Positions 53,126-61,783 of a stretch of DNA of 64,000 nt are shown here, piece by piece (the first letter of the stretch is position 1; every line of letters starts with the position of its first letter). The position numbers and the translations under genes were made by a program. The notes under the pieces are model-generated. The model saw only the letters and a list, made by a program, of their open reading frames with translations. It was not told the origin of the DNA and did no database searches. The stretch is from Amarobacter sp035326025 (GTDB taxonomy: Bacteria > Chloroflexota > Dehalococcoidia > Tepidiformales > Tepidiformaceae). The DNA lies in the NCBI GenBank assembly GCA_035326025.1, contig DAOKYT010000002.1, positions 1 through 64,000 on the forward strand, read 5' to 3'.

Positions 53126-53605
53126 TTACTTCACCTCCTGCATCCGCGTGGACGCCTTCATGACGGCCTTGACGATCTTGTCGTAGCCGGTGCAGCGGCA
53201 GAGGTTCCCGGCAAGCCAGAAGCGCACCCGGTGCTCATCGGGGTTCGGCTCCTGGTCGAGGAGCGCCTTCGCCGACATGATGAACCCGGGCGTGCAGATG
53301 CCGCACTGGAGCGCCGCTTCTTCCAGGAACGCCTGCTGCAATGGATGGAGCTGGTCCCCATGCGCCAGCCCCTCGATGGTGGTCACCTCAGCGCCCTGCG
53401 TCTCGACGGCAAGGACGCAGCACGAGTTTACGACGCGGCCGTTGAGCAGGACGCTGCAGGCGCCGCAATTGCCGTTGTTGCAGCCTTCCTTTGTGCCGGT
53501 GAGCCCGATCTCGTCGCGGAGGACTTCGAGAAGGCTCTGGCGAGGCTCGGCGAGGAATTCGGCATCCTCGCCGTTGAGGCGAGTCTGGATGTGCATTTTC
53601 GGCAT
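53126..53605 (-). CDS. (2Fe-2S) subunit of the molybdenum hydroxylase
   Basis: A 159-residue CoxS/XdhC-like iron-sulfur protein. The plant-type cluster is KEGCNNGNCGACSVLLNG, then Cys in NSCCVL. The second, helical cluster has QCGICTPGF and GNLCRCTGYDKI. All eight ligand cysteines are present. It transfers electrons from the Mo centre to FAD. One base separates it from the large subunit and three bases from the FAD subunit. Confidence 0.95.
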   Translation of the reverse strand: MPKMHIQTRLNGEDAEFLAEPRQSLLEVLRDEIGLTGTKEGCNNGNCGACSVLLNGRVVNSCCVLAVETQGAEVTTIEGLAHGDQLHPLQQAFLEEAALQCGICTPGFIMSAKALLDQEPNPDEHRVRFWLAGNLCRCTGYDKIVKAVMKASTRMQEVK

Positions 53606-53608
53606 GGG

Positions 53609-54484
53609 CTAGCGGGCCTCCCGGAGTCGCTGGAGCGCCCCTTCGAGCGCGCGGATGGTGAGGATCCTGGCCAGGTGCTTCCGCTGGGCGGCGCCGCCGC
53701 GCATGTCGTCGATCGGGGTAGCCGCATCGGAGGCGGCCTGGCCGGCGGCCGCGAACGCCTCGGGGCCGGCGGGCCTGCCAACGAGAGCGGCCGCGGCTGC
53801 TGGCACCATGATCGGCGTCGCGGCGACGGCACCCAGGGCCACGCGGGCCGCTTCGATGGTGGCGCCATCGGCCGCGAGCTGGATGCGCACGCCGGAGCTG
53901 GCGACCGCGATATCCATCTCGTTGCGCGGGATGAAGCGGTGGTAGTAGGCGGCAGAGCGGTCCGGCTGGGCGGGGATCCGGATACTGGCGAGGATTTCGC
54001 CTGGCTGGAGGGTATTGCGGCCCGGGCCGGCGAAGAACTCCTCCACGGCCAGCTCGCGCGACCCTGAAGGGGAAACGATGTTCAGGCGAGCCCCGAGCAC
54101 CATCAGCGCCGGCGAGGAATCGGCGGCGGGGCTGGCGTTGCAGAGGTTGCCGCCAAGGCTCGCCCGCGACTGGATGGCGGTACCACCGATGATCGACGCG
54201 GCATCGACGAGGGCAGGGAGCCTTGCGCGCACCGTGGCGTCCTCGTAGATCCGGGCGAGCGGCACGGCCGCGCCCACCTCGAGCGAGCCATCGGGCCTGG
54301 ACGCCATCGCCATCATCTCGGGGATATGCTTCAGGTCGATGACCTGGTCGCACTGTTTGCGGCCTTCGCGGAGCTGCACGATGACGTCGGTGCCACCGGC
54401 GAGCATGAGCGACCGCTTTCCGTTGCCGAGTGCCGCGAAGGCCTCGGCGAGGGAGCGCGGCGCGACGTAGTCGAACGCTTCCAT
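53609..54484 (-). CDS. FAD-binding subunit of the molybdenum hydroxylase
   Basis: A 291-residue CoxM-like flavoprotein. FAD contacts are the LMLAGGTDVIVQLREG and TAIQSRASLGGNLCNASPAAD segments; the C-terminal CO_deh_flav_C domain follows. It is first in the operon FAD-FeS-Mo-MoaD. Genes for a CoxI/XdhC-type sulfuration factor are not adjacent. Confidence 0.93.
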   Translation of the reverse strand: MEAFDYVAPRSLAEAFAALGNGKRSLMLAGGTDVIVQLREGRKQCDQVIDLKHIPEMMAMASRPDGSLEVGAAVPLARIYEDATVRARLPALVDAASIIGGTAIQSRASLGGNLCNASPAADSSPALMVLGARLNIVSPSGSRELAVEEFFAGPGRNTLQPGEILASIRIPAQPDRSAAYYHRFIPRNEMDIAVASSGVRIQLAADGATIEAARVALGAVAATPIMVPAAAAALVGRPAGPEAFAAAGQAASDAATPIDDMRGGAAQRKHLARILTIRALEGALQRLREAR

Positions 54485-54607
54485 GCACCATCCTTGGATG
54501 TGGAGTTACCCGCGGGGAACGGAGATTGCGGAGCTTCCTGGCAGTGAAAAGGATCATACGGCCCGCGCAACGGCTTGTCTTGAACCGCCCGTTCGGCGGC
54601 TTGTGGG

Positions 54608-54613
54608 TAGAAT
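54608..54613 (+). promoter_or_regulatory. -10 box TAGAAT of the DUF2207 gene
   Basis: TAGAAT ends eight bases before ATG 54622, giving a leader of about two bases. Confidence 0.45.
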
Positions 54614-54621
54614 GCCTCGAC

Positions 54622-56451
54622 ATGAAGCGCCCGCTGCTGCTGGCAGCCTTCGCCCTCGCCCTGGCATTCGGCCTTTCCCTGCGGCCGGCGGCGTTCGCCG
54701 ATGAAGGCTGGGTGGTCACCGATTACGCGATCGAGTACGAGATTGGGCCCGATGGGACGATTTCGGCGCGGGAGACCATCCGCGCGGACTTCGGGTCGCT
54801 CGAAAAGCACGGCATCTTCCGCTACTTCTATGAGCGCGTGCCATGCGGCGACCCGATCGCGGGGGCCCAGCAGCCCGTCTACAGCTGCCCTGAGGGCAGC
54901 AACCGCGAATACCGGTACGACATCCAGGGCGTCACCCGCATCGACGGGAGCAGTTGGAAGTACGAGGTCTCGCGAGAATCGGGCAAGGTCACCATCAAGA
55001 TCGGCGATCCCGGCGTCTTCATTTCGGGCCCGCAGGACTACGTCCTTACGTACACGGTAAGGGGCGCGCTCGACGCCTACGACGACCACGGCGAGCTGTA
55101 CTGGGACGCCACGGGCGAGTGGCCGGTGAGCATCCTCCAGTTCCGGATCACGGCGGCGCTCCCCGAGGGCGCGCGTGTATACGCTGTGTGCTACCAGGGA
55201 TACGCCAATTCGGGCGAACAGTGCCCCGCCTCGGCCGCGGGTAACGTGGCAACCTTCGAAAGCAACCGTGAGCTTTCGTCGATGGAACAGGTGACCATCG
55301 CGGTCGGCTGGCGCGAACCCGTCGTCGAGATTCCGCCGCCCATGCTCGAAGACCGGCTCACCGCCGGCGACCTGTTCACGCTCGACGCGGCCGAATGGGC
55401 GGGGCTGGCGCTGAGCTTCGTGTTGGGCGTGGTCCTCGTGGGTTCGGCCTGGTGGATGCACGGGCGTGACCGCGCCTACACGTCGATCTACTACCTCACC
55501 AAGGACCCCGAGGAACACACGAAGCCGCTGTTTGCGCGGCAGCAGGTGGTGGTGGAATACCTGCCGCCAGAGGACCTGAAGCCCGCCCAGATGGGCGTGC
55601 TGCTCGACGAGCGCGCCGACACGCTCGATGTGACCGCGACCATCGTCGACCTGGCCGTACGCGGGTACCTGCACATCACCGAGCTGCCGAAGAAGGGCTG
55701 GTTTGGCGGCAACGACTGGAAGCTGACCAGGAAGCGGGAGGCGGATGGCCTCAACGCCTTCGAGAACAAGGTCTTCACCTCGCTCTTCAAGACGGGCGAC
55801 GAAGTGGAGATGTCGGACCTGCGCTACAAGTTCGCGACGGACCTGGAGAAGGCGAAGGAACTCATCTACGACGACGCCATGAAGATGAAGTGGTTCAACA
55901 TGAAGCCAGAGTCGGCACGTGGCATGTGGGTGATTGTGGGGTTCGCGTTCCTGTTCTTCGGGGCCGGGCTGGCAGCCTTCGCCGGGCTCTATCTGGGCCG
56001 CGCCCTGATGCCCCTGGGGCTGATCCCGGCCGGACTGGCGATGCTCATCATGTCTCGATCGATGGCCAGGCGGACGGCCACCGGGAGTGAGATGCTGCGG
56101 CGGGTGCTGGGGTTCCGCCTGTACATCGCGACGGCGGAGAAGCACCGGCAGGAATTCAACGAGCGCGAGAACATCTTCGCCCGCTATCTGCCGTTCGCCA
56201 TCGTCTTCGGCTGTGTCTCGAAGTGGGCGAAGGCCTTCGAAGGGCTCGACGACCAGGTCCAGCAGTCAACCTCGTCGTGGTACTCGGGTACGGGTCCGTT
56301 CCGGGTGGCGGCCTTTTCGAGCGGATTGCAGAGCTTCTCGAGTTCGGTCTCGAGCACGCTGGCAAGCACGAAGTCGAGCTCCGGCGGGTCGGGATTCTCG
56401 GGCGGATCGAGTGGCGGCGGCGGTGGTGGCGGCGGCGGGGGTAGCTGGTAA
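54622..56451 (+). CDS. DUF2207 membrane protein
   Basis: A 609-residue protein. A signal peptide (LLLAAFALALAFGLSLRPAA) is followed by an extracytoplasmic beta-rich domain (about 30-260), a membrane helix (AGLALSFVLGVVLVGSAWWM), a cytoplasmic domain, and two further helices (VIVGFAFLFFGAGLAAF region). The extreme C-terminus is Ser/Gly rich with a ten-glycine run and ends SW, which is usual for DUF2207. Function unknown. The upstream reading frame is not used: ATG 54622 starts the signal peptide. Confidence 0.88.
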   Translation: MKRPLLLAAFALALAFGLSLRPAAFADEGWVVTDYAIEYEIGPDGTISARETIRADFGSLEKHGIFRYFYERVPCGDPIAGAQQPVYSCPEGSNREYRYDIQGVTRIDGSSWKYEVSRESGKVTIKIGDPGVFISGPQDYVLTYTVRGALDAYDDHGELYWDATGEWPVSILQFRITAALPEGARVYAVCYQGYANSGEQCPASAAGNVATFESNRELSSMEQVTIAVGWREPVVEIPPPMLEDRLTAGDLFTLDAAEWAGLALSFVLGVVLVGSAWWMHGRDRAYTSIYYLTKDPEEHTKPLFARQQVVVEYLPPEDLKPAQMGVLLDERADTLDVTATIVDLAVRGYLHITELPKKGWFGGNDWKLTRKREADGLNAFENKVFTSLFKTGDEVEMSDLRYKFATDLEKAKELIYDDAMKMKWFNMKPESARGMWVIVGFAFLFFGAGLAAFAGLYLGRALMPLGLIPAGLAMLIMSRSMARRTATGSEMLRRVLGFRLYIATAEKHRQEFNERENIFARYLPFAIVFGCVSKWAKAFEGLDDQVQQSTSSWYSGTGPFRVAAFSSGLQSFSSSVSSTLASTKSSSGGSGFSGGSSGGGGGGGGGGSW

Positions 56452-56494
56452 CCGTTACTCCGCCAGCGAGACGGCGTTATCCCGGCGGGACGGC

Positions 56495-56523
56495 TTGCGT
56501 GCGTAGAACATGTGTTCTATCCT
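56495..56523 (+). promoter_or_regulatory. Promoter of the VOC-protein gene
   Basis: TTGCGT (56495-56500), 17-base spacer and TATCCT (56518-56523). The inverted-repeat operator 56504-56519 fills the spacer. The predicted start near 56530 is two bases before ATG 56532. Confidence 0.65.
56504..56519. promoter_or_regulatory. LexA-like operator GAAC-N4-GTTC
   Basis: TAGAACATGTGTTCTA is a 7-2-7 inverted repeat containing GAACATGTGTTC. That core matches the Gram-positive SOS box GAAC-N4-GTTC, which is also the LexA site described for Dehalococcoides. It lies between -35 and -10 of the downstream gene, where a repressor would block RNA polymerase. Confidence 0.55.
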
Positions 56524-56531
56524 TCGCGCCA

Positions 56532-56969
56532 ATGCCGCTGCTCTACGAAGGAGACCCCATGCAAACCTCGCTGCATCACCTCCAGGTCAACGTCCGGGAG
56601 GAGAACCTCCCGTTCTACCGCGACCTGATGTCGTTCCTTGGCTGGACAACGCTGATGGACCAGGCCGAGTTCTTCGGCGCCGGCGCCGTCAACGGGGCAA
56701 GCCTCTGGTTCATCGGGCAGGTGAACGACACGGTGAATGACTACGACGGGCCCGGCGTCAACCACATCGCCATCGGCACCGAGTCCCCCGCCGCCGTGGA
56801 TGCGACCGTGGCGTACCTGGAGGGTCGCGGCGTCCCGGCGCTGTTCGAGACTCCCCGCCACCGTCCGGAGTTCTCACAGGGGCCGGAGCAGACCTATTAC
56901 CAGGTGATGTTCGAGTCGCCGGACCGGGTGCTGTTCGAGGTGGTGTACACCGGCCCGAGGCAGGCGTAG
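56532..56969 (+). CDS. VOC-superfamily (glyoxalase/dioxygenase-like) protein
   Basis: A small paired beta-alpha-beta-beta-beta fold protein, 145 residues from ATG 56532 or 136 from ATG 56559. His in SLHHLQVNV, His in VNHIAIG and Glu in VLFEVVY lie at metal-ligand positions of the family. It may be a lyase, dioxygenase or resistance protein. ATG 56532 fits the near-leaderless promoter, while ATG 56559 has GAAGGAG five bases before it. The operator overlapping its promoter suggests damage-inducible expression. Confidence 0.82.
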   Translation: MPLLYEGDPMQTSLHHLQVNVREENLPFYRDLMSFLGWTTLMDQAEFFGAGAVNGASLWFIGQVNDTVNDYDGPGVNHIAIGTESPAAVDATVAYLEGRGVPALFETPRHRPEFSQGPEQTYYQVMFESPDRVLFEVVYTGPRQA

Positions 56970-56974
56970 CACCG

Positions 56975-57703
56975 CTAACCGTTGAGCCAATCGCGGAGGC
57001 GATGGGGCACGTTGGTGATGATGCCATCGACGCCGGCCGCCACGACGCGTTCCCAATCGTCCGCCGCATCGGCTGTCCAGCACCAGACGGTCACCTGGCG
57101 GCGCTTCGCCCTTTCCATGAGCGAGCGGTCGACCGCCAAATGGTGGACGGAAATGGCCTGGCCGTTCCGCTCCATCAAGGCGCCCAGCAGGCGGTCGGCA
57201 TCCTGACCCGCGACAGGCGGGGTGATGATGGCGGCCGAGACGCGCGGTTCGGTGTTGCGCGCCCGTTCGACCATCCCGGGGTTGAACGAGTGGATGGCGG
57301 TCCAGGCCTCGGCGCCGTGCCGCTTGATCACGTCGACGACGGCATCGACGCAGCGCTGGTCCTGTCCGGGGTCCCCGGGAGTGGCCTTCAGCTCGCACAT
57401 GACCGTGAGGCGGCCAGCGACCAGGGCAAGCACCTGGTCCAGCGTGGGTACGGGTTCGCCGCCTCCCGCGTCGGCGGCCTGGAGCTCGGCGAGCGTCTTT
57501 TCCTTGACCGGCCCACTGAGATTGGTCGTGCGGTCGACGGTGTCGTCGTGCATGAGGACGGGCACGCCATCGGCGCAGAGCTGGACGTCGATTTCCATGG
57601 CCTCGGCGCGGGCATCGAGGCAGGCGCGGACGCCGGCGAGCGTGTTCGCCGGCGCTTCGCCGGCGGCGGCGGCGTGACCGATCACGAGGACATACGGCTT
57701 CAT
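56975..57703 (-). CDS. Glycerophosphodiester phosphodiesterase family protein
   Basis: A 242-residue TIM-barrel phosphodiesterase. The N-terminal catalytic His is in VIGHAAAAGEAPANT; metal ligands are in MEIDVQLCADG and MCELKAT, and the second His in LMHDDTVDRTT. The usual HRG is HAA here, so the phosphate-binding Arg is missing and PENT is PANT. Activity is therefore uncertain. ATG 57703 sits six bases after TACAGT; a longer upstream frame is rejected. Confidence 0.86.
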   Translation of the reverse strand: MKPYVLVIGHAAAAGEAPANTLAGVRACLDARAEAMEIDVQLCADGVPVLMHDDTVDRTTNLSGPVKEKTLAELQAADAGGGEPVPTLDQVLALVAGRLTVMCELKATPGDPGQDQRCVDAVVDVIKRHGAEAWTAIHSFNPGMVERARNTEPRVSAAIITPPVAGQDADRLLGALMERNGQAISVHHLAVDRSLMERAKRRQVTVWCWTADAADDWERVVAAGVDGIITNVPHRLRDWLNG

Positions 57704-57709
57704 GGTCGC

Positions 57710-57715
57710 ACTGTA
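57710..57715 (-). promoter_or_regulatory. -10 box TACAGT, leaderless phosphodiesterase gene
   Basis: On the minus strand TACAGT ends six bases before ATG 57703, the same arrangement and hexamer as for the MFS gene at 1493. Confidence 0.5.
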
Positions 57716-57768
57716 CCGTCTGGGCCGGCCTGCGGCACCATCCGGGAGCCGGTCCACCGCGGGCGGCG

Positions 57769-58575
57769 TCAGGCTCCGGGGGGTTGCTCTTCGGGCCGTG
57801 GCCCGCCAGGCAGCCGCTTGCGAGAGATTTCCCGGCTGAAGCGGGACATCCGCAGGGCACGCTCGGCGAGGGTTTTCGGGCCAATCCGGCGGCGCGGCAG
57901 CCCGGCCAGCTGCCGCAAGGCGGCGCCGAACCCGGTCATCACGGGCACGCCATGCCCGGGCAGCCCCATCTCTGGCGCAACCGCCGCGAACCGCCGGATG
58001 GATTCGAGGTACTGTTCGTCGTCGCGGTTGGCGAGGCGCATGGAGCGCGTGAGTTCGCCGCCATGGCTGATCACGAGGTCCCCAACGAAGGCAGCTTCCA
58101 GGCGGTCAACGACGAAGCAGCAAGAGCCCGATGTGTGTCCCGGCACGGGGAAGGCCCGGATCCCGGGAAGGATCTCGGTTTCACCGTCGATGCAGACGTC
58201 GACGGGCACGTCCTCGCCGTGGGATTGGCGGAACCGGCCGGCCAGGAAGCGGGCAACGTGGCTGCGGCCCACCGTGGAGTGCAGGGAGGCCTGGCCGTCG
58301 CGAACGAAGCAATCGCCGCGGCCGATGCAGAGCCGTGCGCCGGTGGCGGCTCGCACGGCGGCAGCTGCCCCGGAATGGTCGCGGTGCATGTGCGTGAGAA
58401 GGATCGCGGCCAGCTGGCCACCGTGGGCCGCGACTTCATCGAGGATGGCGGGCGCACTGGATGCGAAGCCGGTATCGACCAGCGCGAGCTGGCCGTCGTC
58501 GGCTTCGACGAGGTAAACGTTGGAGCCACGGGTGCCATGGAGCCACCAGAGTCCTGGTGCGAGCAGGTCGGCCAA
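57769..58575 (-). CDS. Metallo-beta-lactamase-fold hydrolase
   Basis: A 268-residue MBL-fold protein. The metal motif LLTHMHRDHSGAA (HxHxDH) and the later PGHTSGS and GLPGHGVP segments supply the zinc/iron ligands. It is similar in size to glyoxalase-II-like and lactonase-like members; substrate unknown. TTG 58575 is used with GGGGGA upstream, so the start is less certain than the rest. Confidence 0.88.
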   Translation of the reverse strand: MADLLAPGLWWLHGTRGSNVYLVEADDGQLALVDTGFASSAPAILDEVAAHGGQLAAILLTHMHRDHSGAAAAVRAATGARLCIGRGDCFVRDGQASLHSTVGRSHVARFLAGRFRQSHGEDVPVDVCIDGETEILPGIRAFPVPGHTSGSCCFVVDRLEAAFVGDLVISHGGELTRSMRLANRDDEQYLESIRRFAAVAPEMGLPGHGVPVMTGFGAALRQLAGLPRRRIGPKTLAERALRMSRFSREISRKRLPGGPRPEEQPPGA

Positions 58576-58895
58576 GGAGATCCCCCTCGTGTGAGCTTAC
58601 CGCGATTCCCGGTTGCGTGTGGGTGGTGCGCGCGTTGCGGGGCCGGGGGAAACGAAACGGGCCCCTCAACCGAATCACTGGGACCGCGACGGGGTCGATG
58701 CCGGGCGCGGATGCTTTCCACGCCACCCCCTGGCCAGAGGGGGGAAACTCATCGTCTGAGCTCGGCGACCTGATCGTGGTCATAACGCCCCCATGCCCGC
58801 GGCTCATTAGGCTTCCGCCGTCGCGTGAGACAAATCGTTCACATCAATCAAATCTATCCCGGTTACATGAGATTACTCGGGCAGGAGGGGTTTAC
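58576..58895. other. Promoter region upstream of the ABC-transporter genes
   Basis: About 320 bp. An inverted repeat CCCCCT/AGGGGG (58726-58731 with 58738-58743) and an AT-rich stretch at 58829-58875 (TTCACA at 58838-58843) look regulatory. I cannot place a -10 with confidence. GGAGGGG precedes GTG 58896. Confidence 0.45.
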
Positions 58896-60728
58896 GTGCG
58901 ATCAGCCTATTGGGATCGTGTTTCCAGGCAAAAGCAGAATCGCCGGAGATTCCTTGCCGTGACCGGGACGGCGACTGCCGGCCTGACTGGCCTCGCCCTC
59001 ACCGGGTGCGGCGACGACGACGACTCCTCGCCGCCGGCAGACGCGACCGGCTCGGCCACCAGTAGCGCTGGCGCCGGTTCGCCCGCGGCCACTCAGCCGA
59101 CCACCAGGGATATCTCCAAGATGTCGCTCGAGGAGATGCGGACCGCCTTCTCGGGTGCGCGGTTCAAGGACCTTGAGGGCCAGGCGAAGGGCCCGACACC
59201 TGGTGGGATGGTCCGCTGGGCTTCGCGAACGCCGGTCACATGGGATCCCACCAGCCCGGCAGGTTCCACCCTTGCCTCCCACGTGCTGGCCCACAACCAG
59301 CTGCTTCAGTTCAAGGTCGACGACTGGGTCGAGAACCCGAACTTCATGGAAATAGAACCGGTCCTCGCCGAGAGCATGCCGGAACAGCCCGACGATCAGA
59401 CCTTCGTTTTCCATCTGCGCAAGGGCGTGAAGTTCCAGAACGTCGCTCCGGTCAACGGGCGTGAGTTCACCGCCGACGATGTCCTCTACTGCATTGAAGC
59501 GTACAAGAAGGCGCCGGCACAGAATCCCACGTTCATGGATCTTGCCTCTGTCGAGAAGCCTGATGACTACACCATCGTCTTCAAGATGAAGGCTCCCGCC
59601 GCCTACTTCATTGGGACGTTCTCCGTTCCCATCCATTGGATCTTTTCCAGGGAACAGCACACATCCGCCGATGGGCTCGCAAAGACGCCAATCGGGACCG
59701 GCGCCTACATCTTCGAGTCCTCAGAGAACCTCGGCGGCTACAAGTTCAAGAAGAACCCGGATTACTTCCGGGTCGACGAGCGTACCGGCAAGAAGCTCCC
59801 CTATCTGGACGGTGTCCAGGTCGCCTACTTCCCCAGCACCGCGCAATCGCTTGCCGCATTCCGTTCGGGCGAACTCGATGTGCTCTGGGCGCAGAACTAT
59901 GACGACCTGACGAACCTCGTGAAGTCCCACCCCGACACCGTCGTTCAGATCACGACTCCGCCGCCGAGTTTTCAACCGCACATCGCCATGCGGATCGACA
60001 AGCCCCCGTTGAACGACCCACGCGTACGGCGCGCGCTCTCGATGCTCATTGATCGAGACGCCATCATCGAGAGCCTGGCGGGCGGCCTGGCGGGGTATGG
60101 CTACGGCCAGGACTGGACCTACTTCGGCAGCGAGTGGCCCTTCGGAAAGGAGCGACTCGGGCAGTGGCACGCCTACAATCCAGGTGAAGCAGAGAAGCTG
60201 CTCGATGCGGCTGGCGCGAAGAGCCTTGAGCTCTATTTCCTCATGTCCCAGACTGCCGGCTTCAACTACGAAGTCTGGTCGGCAATCGCGGGCATGTGGG
60301 AGGCCGCTGGCCTCAAAGTGACCATCGACGCGCCCCAGGACCCGGCACAATGGCAGAAGCAGTTCTATACCGGGAACTATGAAAGCCTTGTCGGCACAGG
60401 CTTTCTTGGCCCCGGCTGGGATCCCGACACTTTCGCATACCATGCCCTGCATTCCGGCTCCCCCAAGAACTACTACCACGTCAAGGACACAACGATCGAC
60501 GATCTGGCACTGCGCCAACGTCACATTATGGACCGCGCTGAGCGTACCAAAGTCCTTGATGAATTGATGACCTACGACCTCGATCAGGTCACCCGGTTGT
60601 GGACGGTCGCCCCTTACAAGATCAATGCCCGCAAGCCGAATGTCTTTAATGTTATCGACACAGAGGCAGCGTGGAGCACGGTCGGCTGGGGCTCCAGCGG
60701 CATGGACAAGGCCTGGAAGCTCGCCTGA
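58896..60728 (+). CDS. Extracellular solute-binding protein, family 5, Tat-type lipoprotein
   Basis: A 610-residue peptide/nickel/sugar-binding SBP_bac_5 protein. The N-terminus has a twin-arginine signal (NRRRFLAVTG) and a lipobox LTGC, so it should be exported folded and anchored by lipid at that Cys. An Asp/Ser/Ala-rich linker follows. Core family segments include TFVFHLRKGVKFQN and FTADDVLYCIEAYKKAPA. GTG 58896 with GGAGGGG upstream is the chosen start. Two oligopeptide-type permeases follow. Confidence 0.92.
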   Translation: MRSAYWDRVSRQKQNRRRFLAVTGTATAGLTGLALTGCGDDDDSSPPADATGSATSSAGAGSPAATQPTTRDISKMSLEEMRTAFSGARFKDLEGQAKGPTPGGMVRWASRTPVTWDPTSPAGSTLASHVLAHNQLLQFKVDDWVENPNFMEIEPVLAESMPEQPDDQTFVFHLRKGVKFQNVAPVNGREFTADDVLYCIEAYKKAPAQNPTFMDLASVEKPDDYTIVFKMKAPAAYFIGTFSVPIHWIFSREQHTSADGLAKTPIGTGAYIFESSENLGGYKFKKNPDYFRVDERTGKKLPYLDGVQVAYFPSTAQSLAAFRSGELDVLWAQNYDDLTNLVKSHPDTVVQITTPPPSFQPHIAMRIDKPPLNDPRVRRALSMLIDRDAIIESLAGGLAGYGYGQDWTYFGSEWPFGKERLGQWHAYNPGEAEKLLDAAGAKSLELYFLMSQTAGFNYEVWSAIAGMWEAAGLKVTIDAPQDPAQWQKQFYTGNYESLVGTGFLGPGWDPDTFAYHALHSGSPKNYYHVKDTTIDDLALRQRHIMDRAERTKVLDELMTYDLDQVTRLWTVAPYKINARKPNVFNVIDTEAAWSTVGWGSSGMDKAWKLA

Positions 60729-60818
60729 ATCCTGGCATTCGCGATCCGTTGCGTCTTTGCTGGCCCTTTTCAGGCGCATCGGTGGTGCCAGGCCAGGGAG
60801 GAAGGGAGGTACCGTGGA

Positions 60819-61772
60819 ATGCGCGAATACGCGCTGCGCCGGCTCATCGGGGCCCTGGTCGTCGTCCTGCTCGTCAGCATCGTCGTCTTCGCGCTGATGC
60901 ATATGCTCCCCGGCGATGCGTTGCTCACCAAGCTGGGCGAAACCGGCCGCATCCCACAGGAGCAGCTCGACGAGCTCCGCGGCGAGATGGGACTCGACGA
61001 CCCGCTCTACGTCCAGTATCTCCGGTGGGTCGCGGACATCTTCGACGGCAGCATGGGCGAGTCCCTCATCTTCGATGGGCAGAGCGTGAGCGGGCGGCTC
61101 GCGGATTCGCTCCCCGTGACCCTTGAGCTGAGCATCCTCGGTTTGGTCGTGGCACTCGTGCTCGGCGTGCCGCTTGGCGTTCTCTCGGCCGTGTTCCAGG
61201 ACTCCCTCCTGGACTACGCGCTGCGAATGCTTGCCCTCGTCAGCCTCTCCGTGCCCTCGTTCTGGATCGGGTTGATCGTCATCGTGTACGGCACGCTCTA
61301 CCTGGGCTATTCCCAGCCCACGGAGTACGTCTCGCTCGCGGAAGACCCGGTCGAGAACCTGCGTCAAATCTGGATCCCCGTCATCGTCCTGGGCACGAGT
61401 CTCGCCGCGACCATCATGCGGATGGCCCGCTCGACGATCCTGGAAGCGCTTCGTGAGGACTATGTCCGGACCGCGCGCGCCAAGGGCCTGGCGCAACGCG
61501 TGCTTGTGCTGCGCCACGTGCTTCGGAACGCCCTCATCCCCGTGGTCACGCTCGTTGGCAACCAGGCCGCCGCCATCTTCGGCGGCGCGCTCATCCTCGA
61601 GGTGCTGTTCGGCCTGCCTGGCATCGGTCAGCTCACGTACACCGCGATCCTTCAGCGCGATTACACGCAGGTCCAGGGCAACGCCCTCGTCGTCGCCACC
61701 ATCGTGGTGGCGGTCAACCTGCTGATCGACCTCTCGTACGGCTGGATCGACCCGCGCATTCGCTATTCGTAG
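60819..61772 (+). CDS. ABC transporter permease, DppB/OppB type
   Basis: A 317-residue inner-membrane permease with about six helices. The N-terminus MREYALRRLIGALVVVLLVS is typical, and the EAA loop reads DYVRTARAKGLAQRVLVLRHVLRN. GGAGG precedes the ATG. It pairs with the SBP and the next permease for uptake of peptides or related solutes. Confidence 0.93.
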   Translation: MREYALRRLIGALVVVLLVSIVVFALMHMLPGDALLTKLGETGRIPQEQLDELRGEMGLDDPLYVQYLRWVADIFDGSMGESLIFDGQSVSGRLADSLPVTLELSILGLVVALVLGVPLGVLSAVFQDSLLDYALRMLALVSLSVPSFWIGLIVIVYGTLYLGYSQPTEYVSLAEDPVENLRQIWIPVIVLGTSLAATIMRMARSTILEALREDYVRTARAKGLAQRVLVLRHVLRNALIPVVTLVGNQAAAIFGGALILEVLFGLPGIGQLTYTAILQRDYTQVQGNALVVATIVVAVNLLIDLSYGWIDPRIRYS

Positions 61773-61783
61773 GAGGTCAGGAA

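Noticed and set aside
50857..54484. Aerobic CO dehydrogenase (coxMSL)
   Set aside because: Gene order fits, but the large-subunit loop AYRAPGAP lacks the form I or form II signature.
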